The notes beneath the pieces were generated by a model. It saw only the letters and a program-made list of their open reading frames with translations, was not told the origin of the DNA and did not search any database. A stretch of DNA of 14,615 nucleotides from assembly GCA_028565635.1 (NCBI GenBank), contig JAOXYB010031386.1, forward strand, positions 1-14,615. Reading direction: 5' to 3'. This DNA is from Phoronis ovalis. Its lineage: Eukaryota; Phoronida; Phoronidae. The position numbers and the translations under genes were made by a program. Shown piece by piece: positions 1-8,459 of this stretch (positions are counted from its first letter, which is position 1; each line of letters starts with the position of its first letter).

Positions 1-112
1 GGACTAAAGAGCTGTCGGACCAGCGAGCCTTCGGACTAGGGAGCTGTCGGACCAGCGAGCCTTCGGACTAGAGAGTTGTCGGACCAGAGGGCCGTCGGAA
101 TAAAGACATACC
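1..112. repeat. GC-rich 16/32-bp tandem array (cut by window edge)
   Basis: Three 32-bp units (1-32, 33-64, 65-96) and the start of a fourth follow one another. Each is two 16-bp halves of the form GGACTARRGAGCTGTC and GGACCAGCGAGCCTTC, so the basic period is about 16 bp. The third unit is more diverged. The period is not a multiple of three and stops occur in frame, so coding is unlikely. The array is far richer in G+C than its surroundings and probably continues left of the window. Confidence 0.9.
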
Positions 113-414
113 ACCGAAATGCTTATATTTCGACCCCTGGAGCGGAAACAGCATGATATCTAATTATAATCTTAACATAATCCTGCAATTATATCTTTAT
201 CTTCTACTAGGAATTTGATTTTCTCATTCACTTCTATATACCATAACATAAATAATTATGACAATTTCTGAAACATTGACTCATTGTATGAAAACAAATA
301 TGTGATAAGAACTGAAGGTTATTATGACCTAGTATCTTACTAGCAGTTAATTCTTTGTGTATACATGACAACCAGAACTTTTTGCTATTCTGATTTGAAG
401 ACTATTCCCGGGAA
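113..414. other. Unassigned AT-rich stretch
   Basis: I see no exon, RNA gene or clear repeat here. It lies between the GC-rich tandem array and the inverted-end element and is presumably intron of the fibrocystin-L-like gene. Confidence 0.5.
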
Positions 415-826
415 AGTACCCCGGGGGTACTCATGGTTTTTTGAATACGGGGATGTGCCGCGGAACCCAATCCAAAATTTTAGCTTGCGGTAGCAAACCC
501 AATCCAATTTTTTTTTAAATATAAGGGTAGCAATCCAAATTTTGTGTAATATAAGGGTAGCAATCCAAAATTTTAAAATATTTGAGTAGCAATCCTTTTT
601 TACGCAAACTGACTGATACAAACCAAATTCCAAAAATCATTTATGGATACAAACCTAAAATTAATCCAAATTATTTGCTGTAAGCAGCGGGTAGCAATCC
701 AAATTTTTGAATTTCTTTACGGTAGCGATCCAACAAACTACAGTAAGAAGTATGCAATCCAAATCCAAAATTTTCAGCTGGACTGCACACCCCCACCAAA
801 AATACCTTGAGTACCCCCCAGAGAAA
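415..826. mobile_element. Inverted-end, MITE-like repeat element
   Basis: The left end, read on the minus strand (about 470-417), gives GCGGCACATCCCCGTATTC, then AAAAAACCATGAGTACCCCC. The right end on the plus strand (about 780-823) gives GGACTGCACACCCCCACC, then AAAAATACCTTGAGTACCCC. These are imperfect inverted copies of about 45 bp. The interior is built from GGGTAGCAATCCAAATTTT-type units, with GTAG at 527, 557 and 586 (30-bp period) and looser copies near 489, 692, 721 and 752. No open frame for a transposase exists, so it would be non-autonomous. No target-site duplication could be fixed. Confidence 0.6.
521..600. repeat. 30-bp tandem repeat, about 2.6 copies
   Basis: Units ATAAGGGTAGCAATCCAAAT and the following ten bases repeat at 521-550 and 551-580, with a partial diverged third at 581-600. 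It forms the core of the inverted-end element around it. Confidence 0.8.
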
Positions 827-1540
827 ATACCCAATCACAAACAACAAAATTCATACTTTTGCCCTAGCTCAAATAATATCCATCAAATTTTCACTTGAAA
901 AGGGTAAAATTGGTGCCAATCAGAGAAAATTGATGAATATAAGGCACAGAACTACTTCCAGTATGGCCATACTATGACACTTGCAGTGCAGTTGCTTTTA
1001 ATTGTGTTCTTATATACATATATCCCCCGTCTCTGTTGATGGATGGTTTATGAGACTTTAATATGAATATGTATTCCTTGACTTACCGACTTATTCGGCT
1101 CATATTGCACTGTCAATTTACGATCACCTGAACCAGATCAGGGTCGCAGTTGCAGTCCGGCAGGTCAGTCTGTAGCCGGACCACTCTTTTGTCTAATCAT
1201 GAACTTAATTAGAAAAATCACATTTTCTGATTCACCTCACAGTCCCTGAGTACTGAGCAATCTAACCACTTTGTGGGACCTTGCTATGCCTTGCCTATAG
1301 CCCAACAATTTCCCATCAGAAGCACCAAGTTGCTGTAATGGTGTCAAAAGCTTTTATTGTAAGCTTAATAATAATTATCCCTTAATTGATTAAAGTTATT
1401 TTTGTTAAATATTTTTAATATGCAGTAATATTCAAAATATATGTGTTTTATTTGTAACTATCCCGAAAAAGTTGTAATGACTCTTCAAAAATATCAAAAG
1501 GTTATTCATTATAAAGGTGACTCCTGTATTTTTTTTGTAG
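827..1540. other. Non-coding stretch upstream of exon A
   Basis: No exon of the fibrocystin-L-like gene could be fitted here. An open stretch after a CACAG at about 1242 has no family resemblance and no in-frame donor. A GC-rich inverted repeat (GTCCGGC at 1155-1161, GCCGGAC at 1175-1181) lies in it. It is probably intron. Confidence 0.5.
1155..1181. repeat. Small GC-rich inverted repeat
   Basis: GTCCGGC and its exact complement GCCGGAC are separated by 13 bases and could form a 7-bp stem. It stands out in AT-rich DNA and may be the remnant of a dispersed repeat. It is not a terminator, since there is no following T-run tied to a transcript end. Confidence 0.5.
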
Positions 1541-1694
1541 CTGGTAACTATTAATGACTGGGATGAAGGACTAATATATGAAATTCAACAACTGTCAGTA
1601 GCTTCATGTGTTAATATCAATGATACATATCCAGCATGTGGGAAAATTGATGGATACAAAATAAGATTTGGCTCGGGCTCCCGCCCAATGAGTT
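1541..1694 (+). CDS. PKHD1L1: Fibrocystin-L-like, exon A (first visible)
   Basis: The acceptor is a T-rich tract ending TTTTGTAG and the donor is GTAAGT. Read from its first base it encodes residues 1-51 of the visible chain (starting LVTINDWDEG) plus one base of residue 52, so the downstream intron is phase 1. The stretch GYKIRFGSGS at its end opens the first copy of the repeated beta module that continues in the next exon. Two cysteines and one sequon (N27) suit an extracellular protein. The preceding exon must end in phase 0 and was not found in bases 1-1540. Confidence 0.8.
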
Positions 1695-2219
1695 GTAAGT
1701 TAGATTTAAGGATGTGATGAGAATTTTACGCAAATTTTTTTGAGTTGCATTTAAATAAAAGTAATAACTAACTGCTTTGGAAACAAAAATAGCAACAGAT
1801 CATTGTTAGGAAATATTTTCTCTTTAGCATGTAGGCAACATAGTTTTATCACTGTGCATACAGTAAATATGCTTGCTACAGGAAATAATGGTAATCTTTT
1901 TGCAACATGAGAGAAAATGTAGGGTATATGAATCAAATATTCAGCTTTTGTTAGAAATTAATTTTACTTCACCAAAATAATTTAATTTGTTGTTTTAATA
2001 TCTTTTATTTAAATTGTAGTTCATGCTGTTGTCACTTTTTTTATATTGTTTCTTCTGAGAAGACATAAGCATAATGTCAAGACGTTCAAAGGTGTATTCT
2101 GCTTGTTTTAATCAACTTTTAGTTCGTGCTTTCAATTATTACGTGCCTTGTTTTGTTGTTTTTATTACCATTTATGTTATTCGTTGTAAAAGTTATTGAA
2201 TGCTGACAATTTTTTGCAG
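1695..2219 (+). other. Intron A-B (525 bp)
   Basis: AT-rich phase-1 intron between exons A and B, with donor GTAAGT and acceptor TTTTGCAG. Short open frames on the minus strand here look like chance. Nothing else is seen in it. Confidence 0.8.
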
Positions 2220-2369
2220 CCCTGATACCACACGGTGCTTCTGCTGCTGATTTAGAATACTACATGAACAGAATCTATGATCTCAAAATACAAGGCACGG
2301 TAACTGTGACTGACAGGATAGAGACAGACATTGGTTTTAATTACACAGTCACATTTAAATTGTTATTAG
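2220..2369 (+). CDS. PKHD1L1: Fibrocystin-L-like, exon B
   Basis: The acceptor is TTTTTTGCAG and the donor GTAAAA, with phase 1 on both sides. It encodes residues 52-101, the core of the first beta module. Recognisable are IPHGASAADLEYYM (the 'Asa..v..aL' helix of the module), GTVTVTDR and NYTVTFKLLLG, the last matching the family's 'w.VtF....Gd.p' strand. It carries sequon N92. The frame joins exon A and exon C without a break. Confidence 0.85.
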
Positions 2370-2795
2370 GTAAAATTAGTTCATTTTTCTGTCTTGTCAA
2401 GGTTATGTTTGTATTATACAATCTGTTTTGACTTGATATTACTACCAATGCAAAAAAAGCTAAATATTAACTGGGTCTTAGCAGAAAAGGTCAACTTTAC
2501 CACAGAATTGATTTGCTCCCAAATATAAAATAAAAAAGGTAATAACAATGATAAAATAAGTTAATTTGTCAAGAAGTTTAAAAGATAAATAATACAGGCT
2601 TTCACATTTTGCCAAGCAACATATGTCTTAAGTCATTATCTTTTGTTCTTATATATAAATACTATGGCTCATGAGGACCCAGATTTTTGTCAAAAAGTGT
2701 AAGGGTGAATTAGAAACAACTACCTATTCAGCATTGCTATCTCAAAATTGTTTACACAACAATAATGATGATGACAAACCTTTTTAAATGTTAAG
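2370..2795 (+). other. Intron B-C (426 bp)
   Basis: AT-rich phase-1 intron with donor GTAAAA. No repeat or gene is visible. Confidence 0.8.
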
Positions 2796-2962
2796 GTGAT
2801 ATTATGCCACTTACTGGCTATGTAGTCTCTGGTTCAGATGTATCTGAAGAGCACATCTCATCCGTTGAACTGGTTAAAGGGAGAGCACCTTTGACTTCAT
2901 TTACAATTGGTTTTGATGGAGTACACACATTTCCTATTCCAATTCAAGCATCAGAATCTGAG
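2796..2962 (+). CDS. PKHD1L1: Fibrocystin-L-like, exon C
   Basis: It begins after TGTTAAG and ends at donor GTATGA, phase 1 to phase 0, and encodes residues 102-157. The start (GDIMPL) closes the first beta module. LTSFTIGFDG followed by IPIQASESE opens a second copy of the same module, whose 'QASESEVREAML' helix runs across the intron into exon D. There are no cysteines. The acceptor polypyrimidine tract is weak, but the frame and the module pattern on both sides support it. Confidence 0.85.
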
Positions 2963-3317
2963 GTATGATTGGTATCAAATTAGGTCAAGATGGTGTCTTT
3001 ACCAAATAAATTTTGCAGTATTCAATTCATGTTTTGGAATGTAAAGAATGATACCATTTTCTACTATGAAAGAAATAATTTTATGTATACGGTATGCAAT
3101 ATGTGTAAGTTTATTGTTTGTAATTCATTTATCTTACTAAGGCTACAGATGCATGTCAGGGTCATTTTTAAAGATTTCTTAATATAAGAAATTTATTTTC
3201 AAAAAAAACAACAACATTGATTCAAAAAATTTTAAGAGTAATTTAGCACAGTCTTAAAGTTAGGACTGTACTACTGAATACATCAACCTTAAAATGCTTC
3301 ACATTGTGTTTCTTTAG
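2963..3317 (+). other. Intron C-D (355 bp)
   Basis: Phase-0 intron with donor GTATGA and acceptor TTCTTTAG. A 65-codon open frame at 2990-3187 has no family pattern and is taken as chance. Confidence 0.8.
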
Positions 3318-3563
3318 GTCAGAGAGGCGATGTTAGAGTTGTTTAAAGTGCGATGTGAAACTACTGACCGTACATCTAAAATCTACACCAGAACATTTGA
3401 AGAGAATTATAATTATAACAGCCTTGGAACTAGAATTGTTGATCAAGAACCATATTGTGATGGAACATCTTCCAGAAATTTAAAATATATTTTTAGAGAT
3501 TATTTCTGGAGGTCGGCATCACAAAGTCAAGTGGGAAAAGTAGATTTGGATATATTTCCATAT
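3318..3563 (+). CDS. PKHD1L1: Fibrocystin-L-like, exon D
   Basis: The acceptor is TGTTTCTTTAG and the donor GTATGT, phase 0 on both sides, giving 82 codons (residues 158-239). It continues the second beta-module helix (VREAMLELF), then KVRCETTDR and a cysteine-containing stretch EPYCDGTSS. In the fibrocystin-L family this is where a longer specific segment is inserted instead of the usual 'VtRsg' strand. Translation would run 19 codons into the intron before a stop, so the intron border rather than a stop sets its end. Confidence 0.88.
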
Positions 3564-3942
3564 GTATGTATCTTGAGCTCAATAATAAATAGTAAAATTA
3601 TATGGTATTTGAAAATCTGAGAATCATTTCCCTAAGCACTGTTGGTAACATAAACCCCAACCTTTGGAGTTATTCTTCTCAAAAGGAATTATTTAGTAGT
3701 TAGGTTGATAATACTATATACTAACTATAGTGGCTCTGCAACATAAGTCTTGTTTTTGTGAGTCTAAAGAAAACTTAAGGGTTCAAGCTCCTCTGTAGCT
3801 TTTGATGCATCGTAGACGATCATGGTCTTAGTAAATTTGAAACTCTGGTATTATTATGTAATATCTCAATAAAACAATTGTACCTAGTATTCTGTTTCAG
3901 TAGCAAAACTCAAACGAATATGCACTTCCTCTTTATTCTCAG
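3564..3942 (+). other. Intron D-E (379 bp)
   Basis: Phase-0 intron with donor GTATGT and acceptor TATTCTCAG. Nothing else is seen in it. Confidence 0.8.
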
Positions 3943-4067
3943 GTGTGTTTTGCTGTCAAAGGTAACTTCAAACCTTACCTTATTATCTCGGGTGTTTACG
4001 TAGCTGCTGGTGTGGAGCATACATTCTGGAACAAATGGAGGAGTCTTGATATAGTGGCTGATTCTAG
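3943..4067 (+). CDS. PKHD1L1: Fibrocystin-L-like, exon E
   Basis: It lies between a strong acceptor (CTCTTTATTCTCAG) and donor GTAAGA, phase 0 to phase 2, and encodes residues 240-280 plus two bases of Arg281. The sequence VCFAVKGNFKPYLIISG followed by HTFWNKWRS looks like strands of a jelly-roll or carbohydrate-binding-like fold (inference). The intron that follows is only 105 bp, the shortest in the gene. Confidence 0.87.
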
Positions 4068-4172
4068 GTAAGAAAAATACTTGTTTCCAATTTTAACCAA
4101 ACTATACAATTAATGTTTATATAAAATTAAAACAACTTGTATCATTTCTGTAATAATTCTGGTTACTTGTAG

Positions 4173-4330
4173 GTGGCAATATACCTGCGCGGATCTGGCA
4201 TTAATGACAAGTGATGTGACTGAAGAAATTTGGGATGACATGTATGTGACTCGAATAGAAATGCAAGCATTGACTTCCGAGTCAGAATATTTCGTGGACC
4301 AAATCAGTATTGCCAGAGATCAAATTTGGT
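4173..4330 (+). CDS. PKHD1L1: Fibrocystin-L-like, exon F
   Basis: The acceptor is GGTTACTTGTAG and the donor GTGAGT, phase 2 to phase 1. It encodes residues 281-333 and opens with RWQYTCADLALM; it closes with SEYFVDQISIARDQIW. The 'W.Y.C.DL ... Y.VD.i.I' pattern resembles the closing strands of galactose-binding or MAM-like jelly rolls; this is inference from pattern only. With exon E it forms the unusual middle segment of the visible chain. Confidence 0.88.
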
Positions 4331-5001
4331 GTGAGTATTATATATCGAAAAAAAATTGAATTAATTGCTTGCTCTTCAGTAAAAATTGTCCTTTATACAC
4401 ATGATGGATGATATGTACAAATTTTGCAATAAAATCAACATTTATTGAAATAAAATGGATTATTTTTAAAAGTGTCACTTTCTTGTTCTGTTGATAATGC
4501 ATATACATGTATTTGAAAGGTTACTGAAAGATGTATCAGTTTTTTACAATTAACATTAGGAATGTTCCATAGAAAAGCACTCACTTGTTGAATTTAAAGT
4601 TTTCTAGATATTATTTATGATAGTATGATATATCAATGTAGAACATGTTTATATGATTACTTTAATGTCTCATATAATCTCATTTTGTTAACATGTTTGT
4701 TGAACTTAAACAACTGTGATGTGGTGTATAAAAAATCAGCTTTGTTTCCGGTTAGAGTAAAACCTCTTTCACCAGAAGATATTGTGTGAAACTGTCAAAT
4801 AAGGCCTAGTGTTCATGCAGATGAAAATATTAGCTTTTATTCAAAAGCTATTTAATTTTGATATATGTAGCAACAAGGAAAGTACAATATAATTTTGTTC
4901 ACGATAGATGGTACTATTTTACATTGCATGAATGTTGGTTTAACAGACATATTCCCGTAGTGGTAATAGAAAGGGTACTTATAGCGATTTTTACCATCTA
5001 G
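4331..5001 (+). other. Intron F-G (671 bp)
   Basis: AT-rich phase-1 intron with donor GTGAGT and acceptor CCATCTAG. No repeat or extra exon is recognised. Confidence 0.8.
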
Positions 5002-5192
5002 ATACCCAGACCCGTCCTGCAGCCAGACCTAACGACATATTTGTTGAAGACATTGATGTAGAAAAAGTTGGTAATACGTCATATCTGATCAGTTTCCACA
5101 CTATGTATTGTAACTTTGGTTTTTCACTGATGGAGGTTGGTGGTTCTACTGGCAGAACAGACAACATAACTGCTGAATACGCAGTATTTACT
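5002..5192 (+). CDS. PKHD1L1: Fibrocystin-L-like, exon G
   Basis: The acceptor is TTTTTACCATCTAG and the donor GTAAGT, phase 1 to phase 0, encoding residues 334-397. It carries VGNTSYLISFHTMYCNFGF and a GRTDNIT stretch, with sequons at N358 and N388. The 'sYlIsF...nCgf..plm' pattern is one I associate with the fibrocystin-L segment before its third beta module. The reading frame is open only in the phase set by exon F. Confidence 0.88.
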
Positions 5193-5263
5193 GTAAGTAA
5201 ACGTTACATAAATTTTTATGAAAGGTGAAAACAGCTGCTATAGTCATGATGGTCAAAAGGTTT

Positions 5264-5287
5264 TTAAAAGATATCTTAAAAGATATC
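5264..5287. repeat. 12-bp direct duplication in an intron
   Basis: TTAAAAGATATC occurs twice in tandem (5264-5275, 5276-5287) in the intron between exons G and H. It is a simple local duplication with no known role. Confidence 0.85.
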
Positions 5288-5469
5288 TGCTGGGAGATAA
5301 ACATTTTATGATCCATAAAGCAACCTATGAAAAATAAAATAAAAATTGTGCCAGTGATATTGCAGTAAATGTAGAAGAAAGTGTACATTTGTTCATGTTT
5401 GTTGTTTTAAAAACAAACTCCTAGATATTTTAAATTTTAATTATGAATTTGCATAACTGTAATTTTTAG

Positions 5470-5578
5470 AGTACAAACTGGCCAGAATCAAACTCTATCA
5501 ATATACAGCGAATACTGGCTGCATCACCTAAATTGGGCGGAAAATTTGATATTTACTACAACGGACAAACTCTTCGAA
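5470..5578 (+). CDS. PKHD1L1: Fibrocystin-L-like, exon H
   Basis: The acceptor is GTAATTTTTAG and the donor GTAAGT, phase 0 to phase 1, encoding residues 398-433. It contains IQRILAASPKLGGKFDIYYNG, which opens the third beta module ('GG.fdi.ynG'). The phase-1 intron that follows sits at the same place within the module as the one after exon A, which supports internal duplication. Confidence 0.87.
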
Positions 5579-6330
5579 GTAAGTTTTAACAAAGAGACAT
5601 CTAAATATTGCTCTACTTAGGAACTCTTTTTTTATATTTGGATATTAATTGTTAAGAGAAGTTCTGAGTGTCTGTAACTTTGTGTAACAGTGATTTTTTG
5701 TAATGACATTGTTTATTAAAAAGTGTCATCAAGAGTTACACTACAATCATGTTGGTTTACTTTGGTTACTGATTATGACATCATGAAACCTATACTAACA
5801 GAAAAGTACATAAGATTATGACTGTAACACATATTGAAAAATAAATTTGTAAGACTTTTGTCTGCCTAGTTCCTATTTTGTATTGTCGGCCCATAAGTTT
5901 TGAAATATAATGGCGTCTCTTTATTTTTACACTTTTATAATCAAGCATGAATATTAAGGGTTTTACAGTACATAGGTAGAGATGTACACCAAAAATTATA
6001 CTAAATATTATAGATATTTATATAGCTATGTCGTTATCACCCAAGGTTGTCACTTTATTTTTTGTTTTGTAATAATTTAATCCTCACAAAAATCTTGCAA
6101 ATAAATGTGCAATGATAAAACTAGAGATAAAAATCTATATTTTTGTTCTTTATATGTACGGTAGTCATTTTGTGGAGTGATTTTACATACATTTCTGAAA
6201 TTTACAGTTTAGTCAGTTTAGCGTCAAAATACTGCAACTTCTAATTTAATTATTTTAATCAGAATACATTGATGTGAAAACTATACATTTACTATGTAAC
6301 TGAAAAATGTTATTTATTATTTTTTGGTAG
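5579..6330 (+). other. Intron H-I (752 bp)
   Basis: AT-rich phase-1 intron with donor GTAAGT and acceptor TTTTGGTAG. No repeat, RNA gene or extra exon is recognised. Confidence 0.8.
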
Positions 6331-6485
6331 ATATGCAATGGAATGTTTCTGCGGTTGATTTGAGGAATGCTTTAGAGACTGGTTTTGACTTATCCGGTAT
6401 TTATGTTACAAGATCTGGTTCATGTGAGCGTTACCAGTGGAACGTTGACTGGCGAAATATTGGTGGAAACTACCCACAAATGGAG
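6331..6485 (+). CDS. PKHD1L1: Fibrocystin-L-like, exon I
   Basis: The acceptor is TTTTTTGGTAG and the donor GTATAA, phase 1 to phase 0, encoding residues 434-485. It holds the most recognisable part of the gene: NVSAVDLRNALE, YVTRSGSCERYQWNVDW and GGNYPQME. This is the 'Asa.dLr.aLe ... VtRsGsC..Y.W.V.w...GG..P.m' pattern that I associate with fibrocystin-L directly before its IPT array. Sequon N438 is present. The donor is weak (GTATAA), but the frame and the next exon fit. Confidence 0.9.
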
Positions 6486-6868
6486 GTATAATAATTGCGA
6501 AAACATGAAATATGTTTTTGCTTGTTGATAGATTTTATAATTATTGTTGGGGAGTATAGATGGCTTTAACTTTCTAAACCCCTATTTAAAACTAGCAGAG
6601 ATATTAATCTGCTGTGAAAAATTACAAAACTGTTGATTTTAACGTAACTTGTTCTGTTCTGTTATCTAGACTCATTCACTTTTAAAAATTATTATATTAT
6701 TACAAAATGAGTGTATCAGTGCTTGCAGAACAAACAACTTTGACAAAACTAAATAATAGTAAAGATAAGTCACGCATGGTAACTTTTAAGAAAATACGAA
6801 ATCACATCATTTCTAAACTTGGTTACCATCATATACAAAACTGTAATTAAATGCTTTATATATTTTAG
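6486..6868 (+). other. Intron I-J (383 bp)
   Basis: Phase-0 intron with a weak donor (GTATAA) that puts a stop directly in frame if retained. Nothing else is seen in it. Confidence 0.8.
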
Positions 6869-6991
6869 GTTAATGGATCCCGATTAATTGGTGATAACCC
6901 TACTGCGTATGTATACACAGCACGGAATGGTGGCTTATTTTTAGATTCGGTTCCTGGTGATTTCTTTAGAACTGCTCGAGAAGAACCTTGG
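6869..6991 (+). CDS. PKHD1L1: Fibrocystin-L-like, exon J
   Basis: The acceptor is TATATTTTAG and the donor GTAAGT, phase 0 on both sides, giving 41 codons (residues 486-526). VNGSRLIGDNP, then NGGLFLDSVPGDFFRT and a terminal EEPW match the family pattern 'GGlw..piPGdf.rt....P.V.V.iNG', which runs on into exon K. Sequon N487 is present. Confidence 0.9.
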
Positions 6992-7144
6992 GTAAGTGAC
7001 TTTCAAATACAGACAAAGGAAAGAGTTACTGCACATACACATCTTTTTTCACTATATTTTTTTTTCAATGATTGTGATGGTTGTATAACAGATTTTTACT
7101 GAAGACCATAATGATGTTGATATCGAAAAACAATTAATTTGTAG

Positions 7145-7253
7145 GTTACTGTCTCTGTGAATGGTATGTACGATGTATGTCAAGACAGTAGCTGCTTGTT
7201 CAACTACTCAGCAGAAGATACTTCAGTTATTGAAGCTGTTACCCCGACACATG
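7145..7253 (+). CDS. PKHD1L1: Fibrocystin-L-like, exon K (start of first IPT/TIG)
   Basis: The acceptor is TTAATTTGTAG and the donor GTAAAG, phase 0 to phase 1, encoding residues 527-562. VTVSVNGMYDVC and SSCLFNYSAED match the 'v.VsiNGi...C....C.F.y' link, and VIEAVTPTHG is the opening strand of an IPT/TIG domain ('P.I..v.P..G'). The phase-1 intron at the 'P..G|G' position is the usual border between IPT strands in this family. Sequon N546 is present. Confidence 0.9.
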
Positions 7254-7654
7254 GTAAAGATGAGATTCTCTTATAATAAGTAGTAGAAGTCATTTCCTAC
7301 AACATGTCTGCTGTTTGTAAAAAATCAAAGTTAATATTTATTTCTGGAAAGTGATGAATCTTCATTTTGATATTGTTTACTGTTGTATACTTTTTTGTTA
7401 TTTAGTGATTCATTAGGATTAGTCCAATTTTGATATACATGTGTCTCATGGCCCAAAAGTTTATTTCGTGTGCTGAATGTATTGTCTTTTGTTTTTTGCA
7501 AAGTTGAAAAAATTATATATGCCAACAGACTCAGAATCTGTCGATAAGAACATCAAAGTGCAAAGGTTTGTTACTAAATTTTCCTTAGAATTCATCCTTT
7601 ATGAAAACTTTATAACTAACACTTCATGGAGAATATTTCATGCTGTTTCTCCAG
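7254..7654 (+). other. Intron K-L (401 bp)
   Basis: Phase-1 intron with donor GTAAAG and acceptor TTTCTCCAG. Its last 180 bases happen to be open in the frame of exon L, which could mislead gene prediction. Confidence 0.8.
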
Positions 7655-7924
7655 GTGGACAGCACACCAGTATAAACATTACTGGAACAGGATTCAGCAG
7701 TGTGCCTGGAGAAAACCATGTTATTGTGGGAACTGCTACATGTCAGGTGACTGCTGCTACAGCCAATCAAATTAAGTGTACTATTGCCAAGGGAGAGGGT
7801 GGTGTACATCAAATATCAGTAGTAGTTGATAATTTTGGAGAAGCGGCAAATGTGAATGATTCTGTAACATTTGAATATGAGATTACAATTGCATCAGTGT
7901 CTCCTTCCATTGGTAGTTCTGCAG
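7655..7924 (+). CDS. PKHD1L1: Fibrocystin-L-like, exon L (IPT/TIG 1 body)
   Basis: The acceptor is CATGCTGTTTCTCCAG and the donor GTAAGT, phase 1 on both sides, encoding residues 563-652. It is a clear IPT/TIG domain: INITGTGFSS, then VIVGTATCQV, IKCTIAKGEGG and HQISVVVDNFG, with the conserved Cys pair typical of the fold. It ends with IASVSPSIGSSAG, the first strand of the second IPT domain. An open frame with an ATG at 7477 runs into it from the intron, but that part has no family match, so the acceptor at 7654/7655 is preferred. Sequons are N570 and N630. Confidence 0.92.
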
Positions 7925-8313
7925 GTAAGTTATTTTGAAAGACCTGTTATTGTGGTGAAACAAATTGCGGCGCCAACTGATGTGACTTCTGAATTTCCAA
8001 AATGTTTGTAATAAAAAGTAAAACAGTTGGAAAAGGGATATATTTTCTTCTGAAATAATGATATATATATATATATTATTAAACATTAGCGGGTTCATTA
8101 GTTCCATCTGAACATTTTCTTCCTTTTTTCAGCAGAAATTAAAATAGTTTAATACTGAAAAAAAATTATGCCCAGAATTTATGGTGATAGATGATAATGA
8201 TGTATATATCAATTCATTCAAAAGTAAAAGAACTGTTGTCCCTCCCCAGCACTTTGAGATTTTATTTCAGTTTCTTAAATGTTTTTACTTTATGTTATGA
8301 TTCTTCTAACCAG
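7925..8313 (+). other. Intron L-M (389 bp) with an AT microsatellite
   Basis: Phase-1 intron with donor GTAAGT. It contains an (AT)8 run at 8061-8076. Minus-strand open frames over this stretch are chance. Confidence 0.8.
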
Positions 8314-8459
8314 GTGGCACTATGCTGACAGTGTGTGGTGACGGATTTCCAATAGATGAAGACCAATGTGTTTCAGAAGTTGAGATACATGTACAAGGAG
8401 ATGTGTGTGGTGTGGTAGCTTGCGATGGTGACTGCCTGCAGTGCAACACACCATCTGAG
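8314..8459 (+). CDS. PKHD1L1: Fibrocystin-L-like, exon M (IPT/TIG 2, first part)
   Basis: The acceptor is TTCTTCTAACCAG and the donor GTTTGT, phase 1 to phase 0, encoding residues 653-701. GGTMLTVCGDGFP is the second IPT strand ('GGt.ltI.G.GF'). The exon is cysteine-rich, with six cysteines (residues 660, 671, 684, 689, 693 and 696), more than a standard IPT domain. It ends LQCNTPSE, matching the 'i.C.tP' strand. The donor is non-consensus at +3/+4. Confidence 0.9.

Noticed and set aside
385-633. An 82-codon minus-strand open frame.
   Set aside because: It is a by-product of the 30-bp tandem repeat; the 'KFWIATLI' repeats in it mirror the DNA repeat and do not suggest a protein.
1155-1181. 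The inverted repeat as a tRNA or structured RNA.
   Set aside because: There are no D- or T-arm motifs and no second stem; only one short stem is present.
1243-1340. Possible extra exon after CACAG with about 31 open codons upstream of exon A.
   Set aside because: It does not resemble the family, ends in a stop, and has no donor in the phase needed to join exon A.
2990-3187. A 65-codon plus-strand frame in the intron after exon C.
   Set aside because: Low-complexity composition, no family pattern and no splice borders; typical chance frame in intron DNA.
7477-7654. An ATG and open frame leading straight into exon L, which could be taken as an alternative first exon with a hydrophobic start.
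   Set aside because: The stretch has no fibrocystin-L resemblance, the MYCLLFF start is followed at once by a basic segment rather than a signal-peptide pattern, and a strong acceptor at 7654/7655 joins exon K to exon L in frame.
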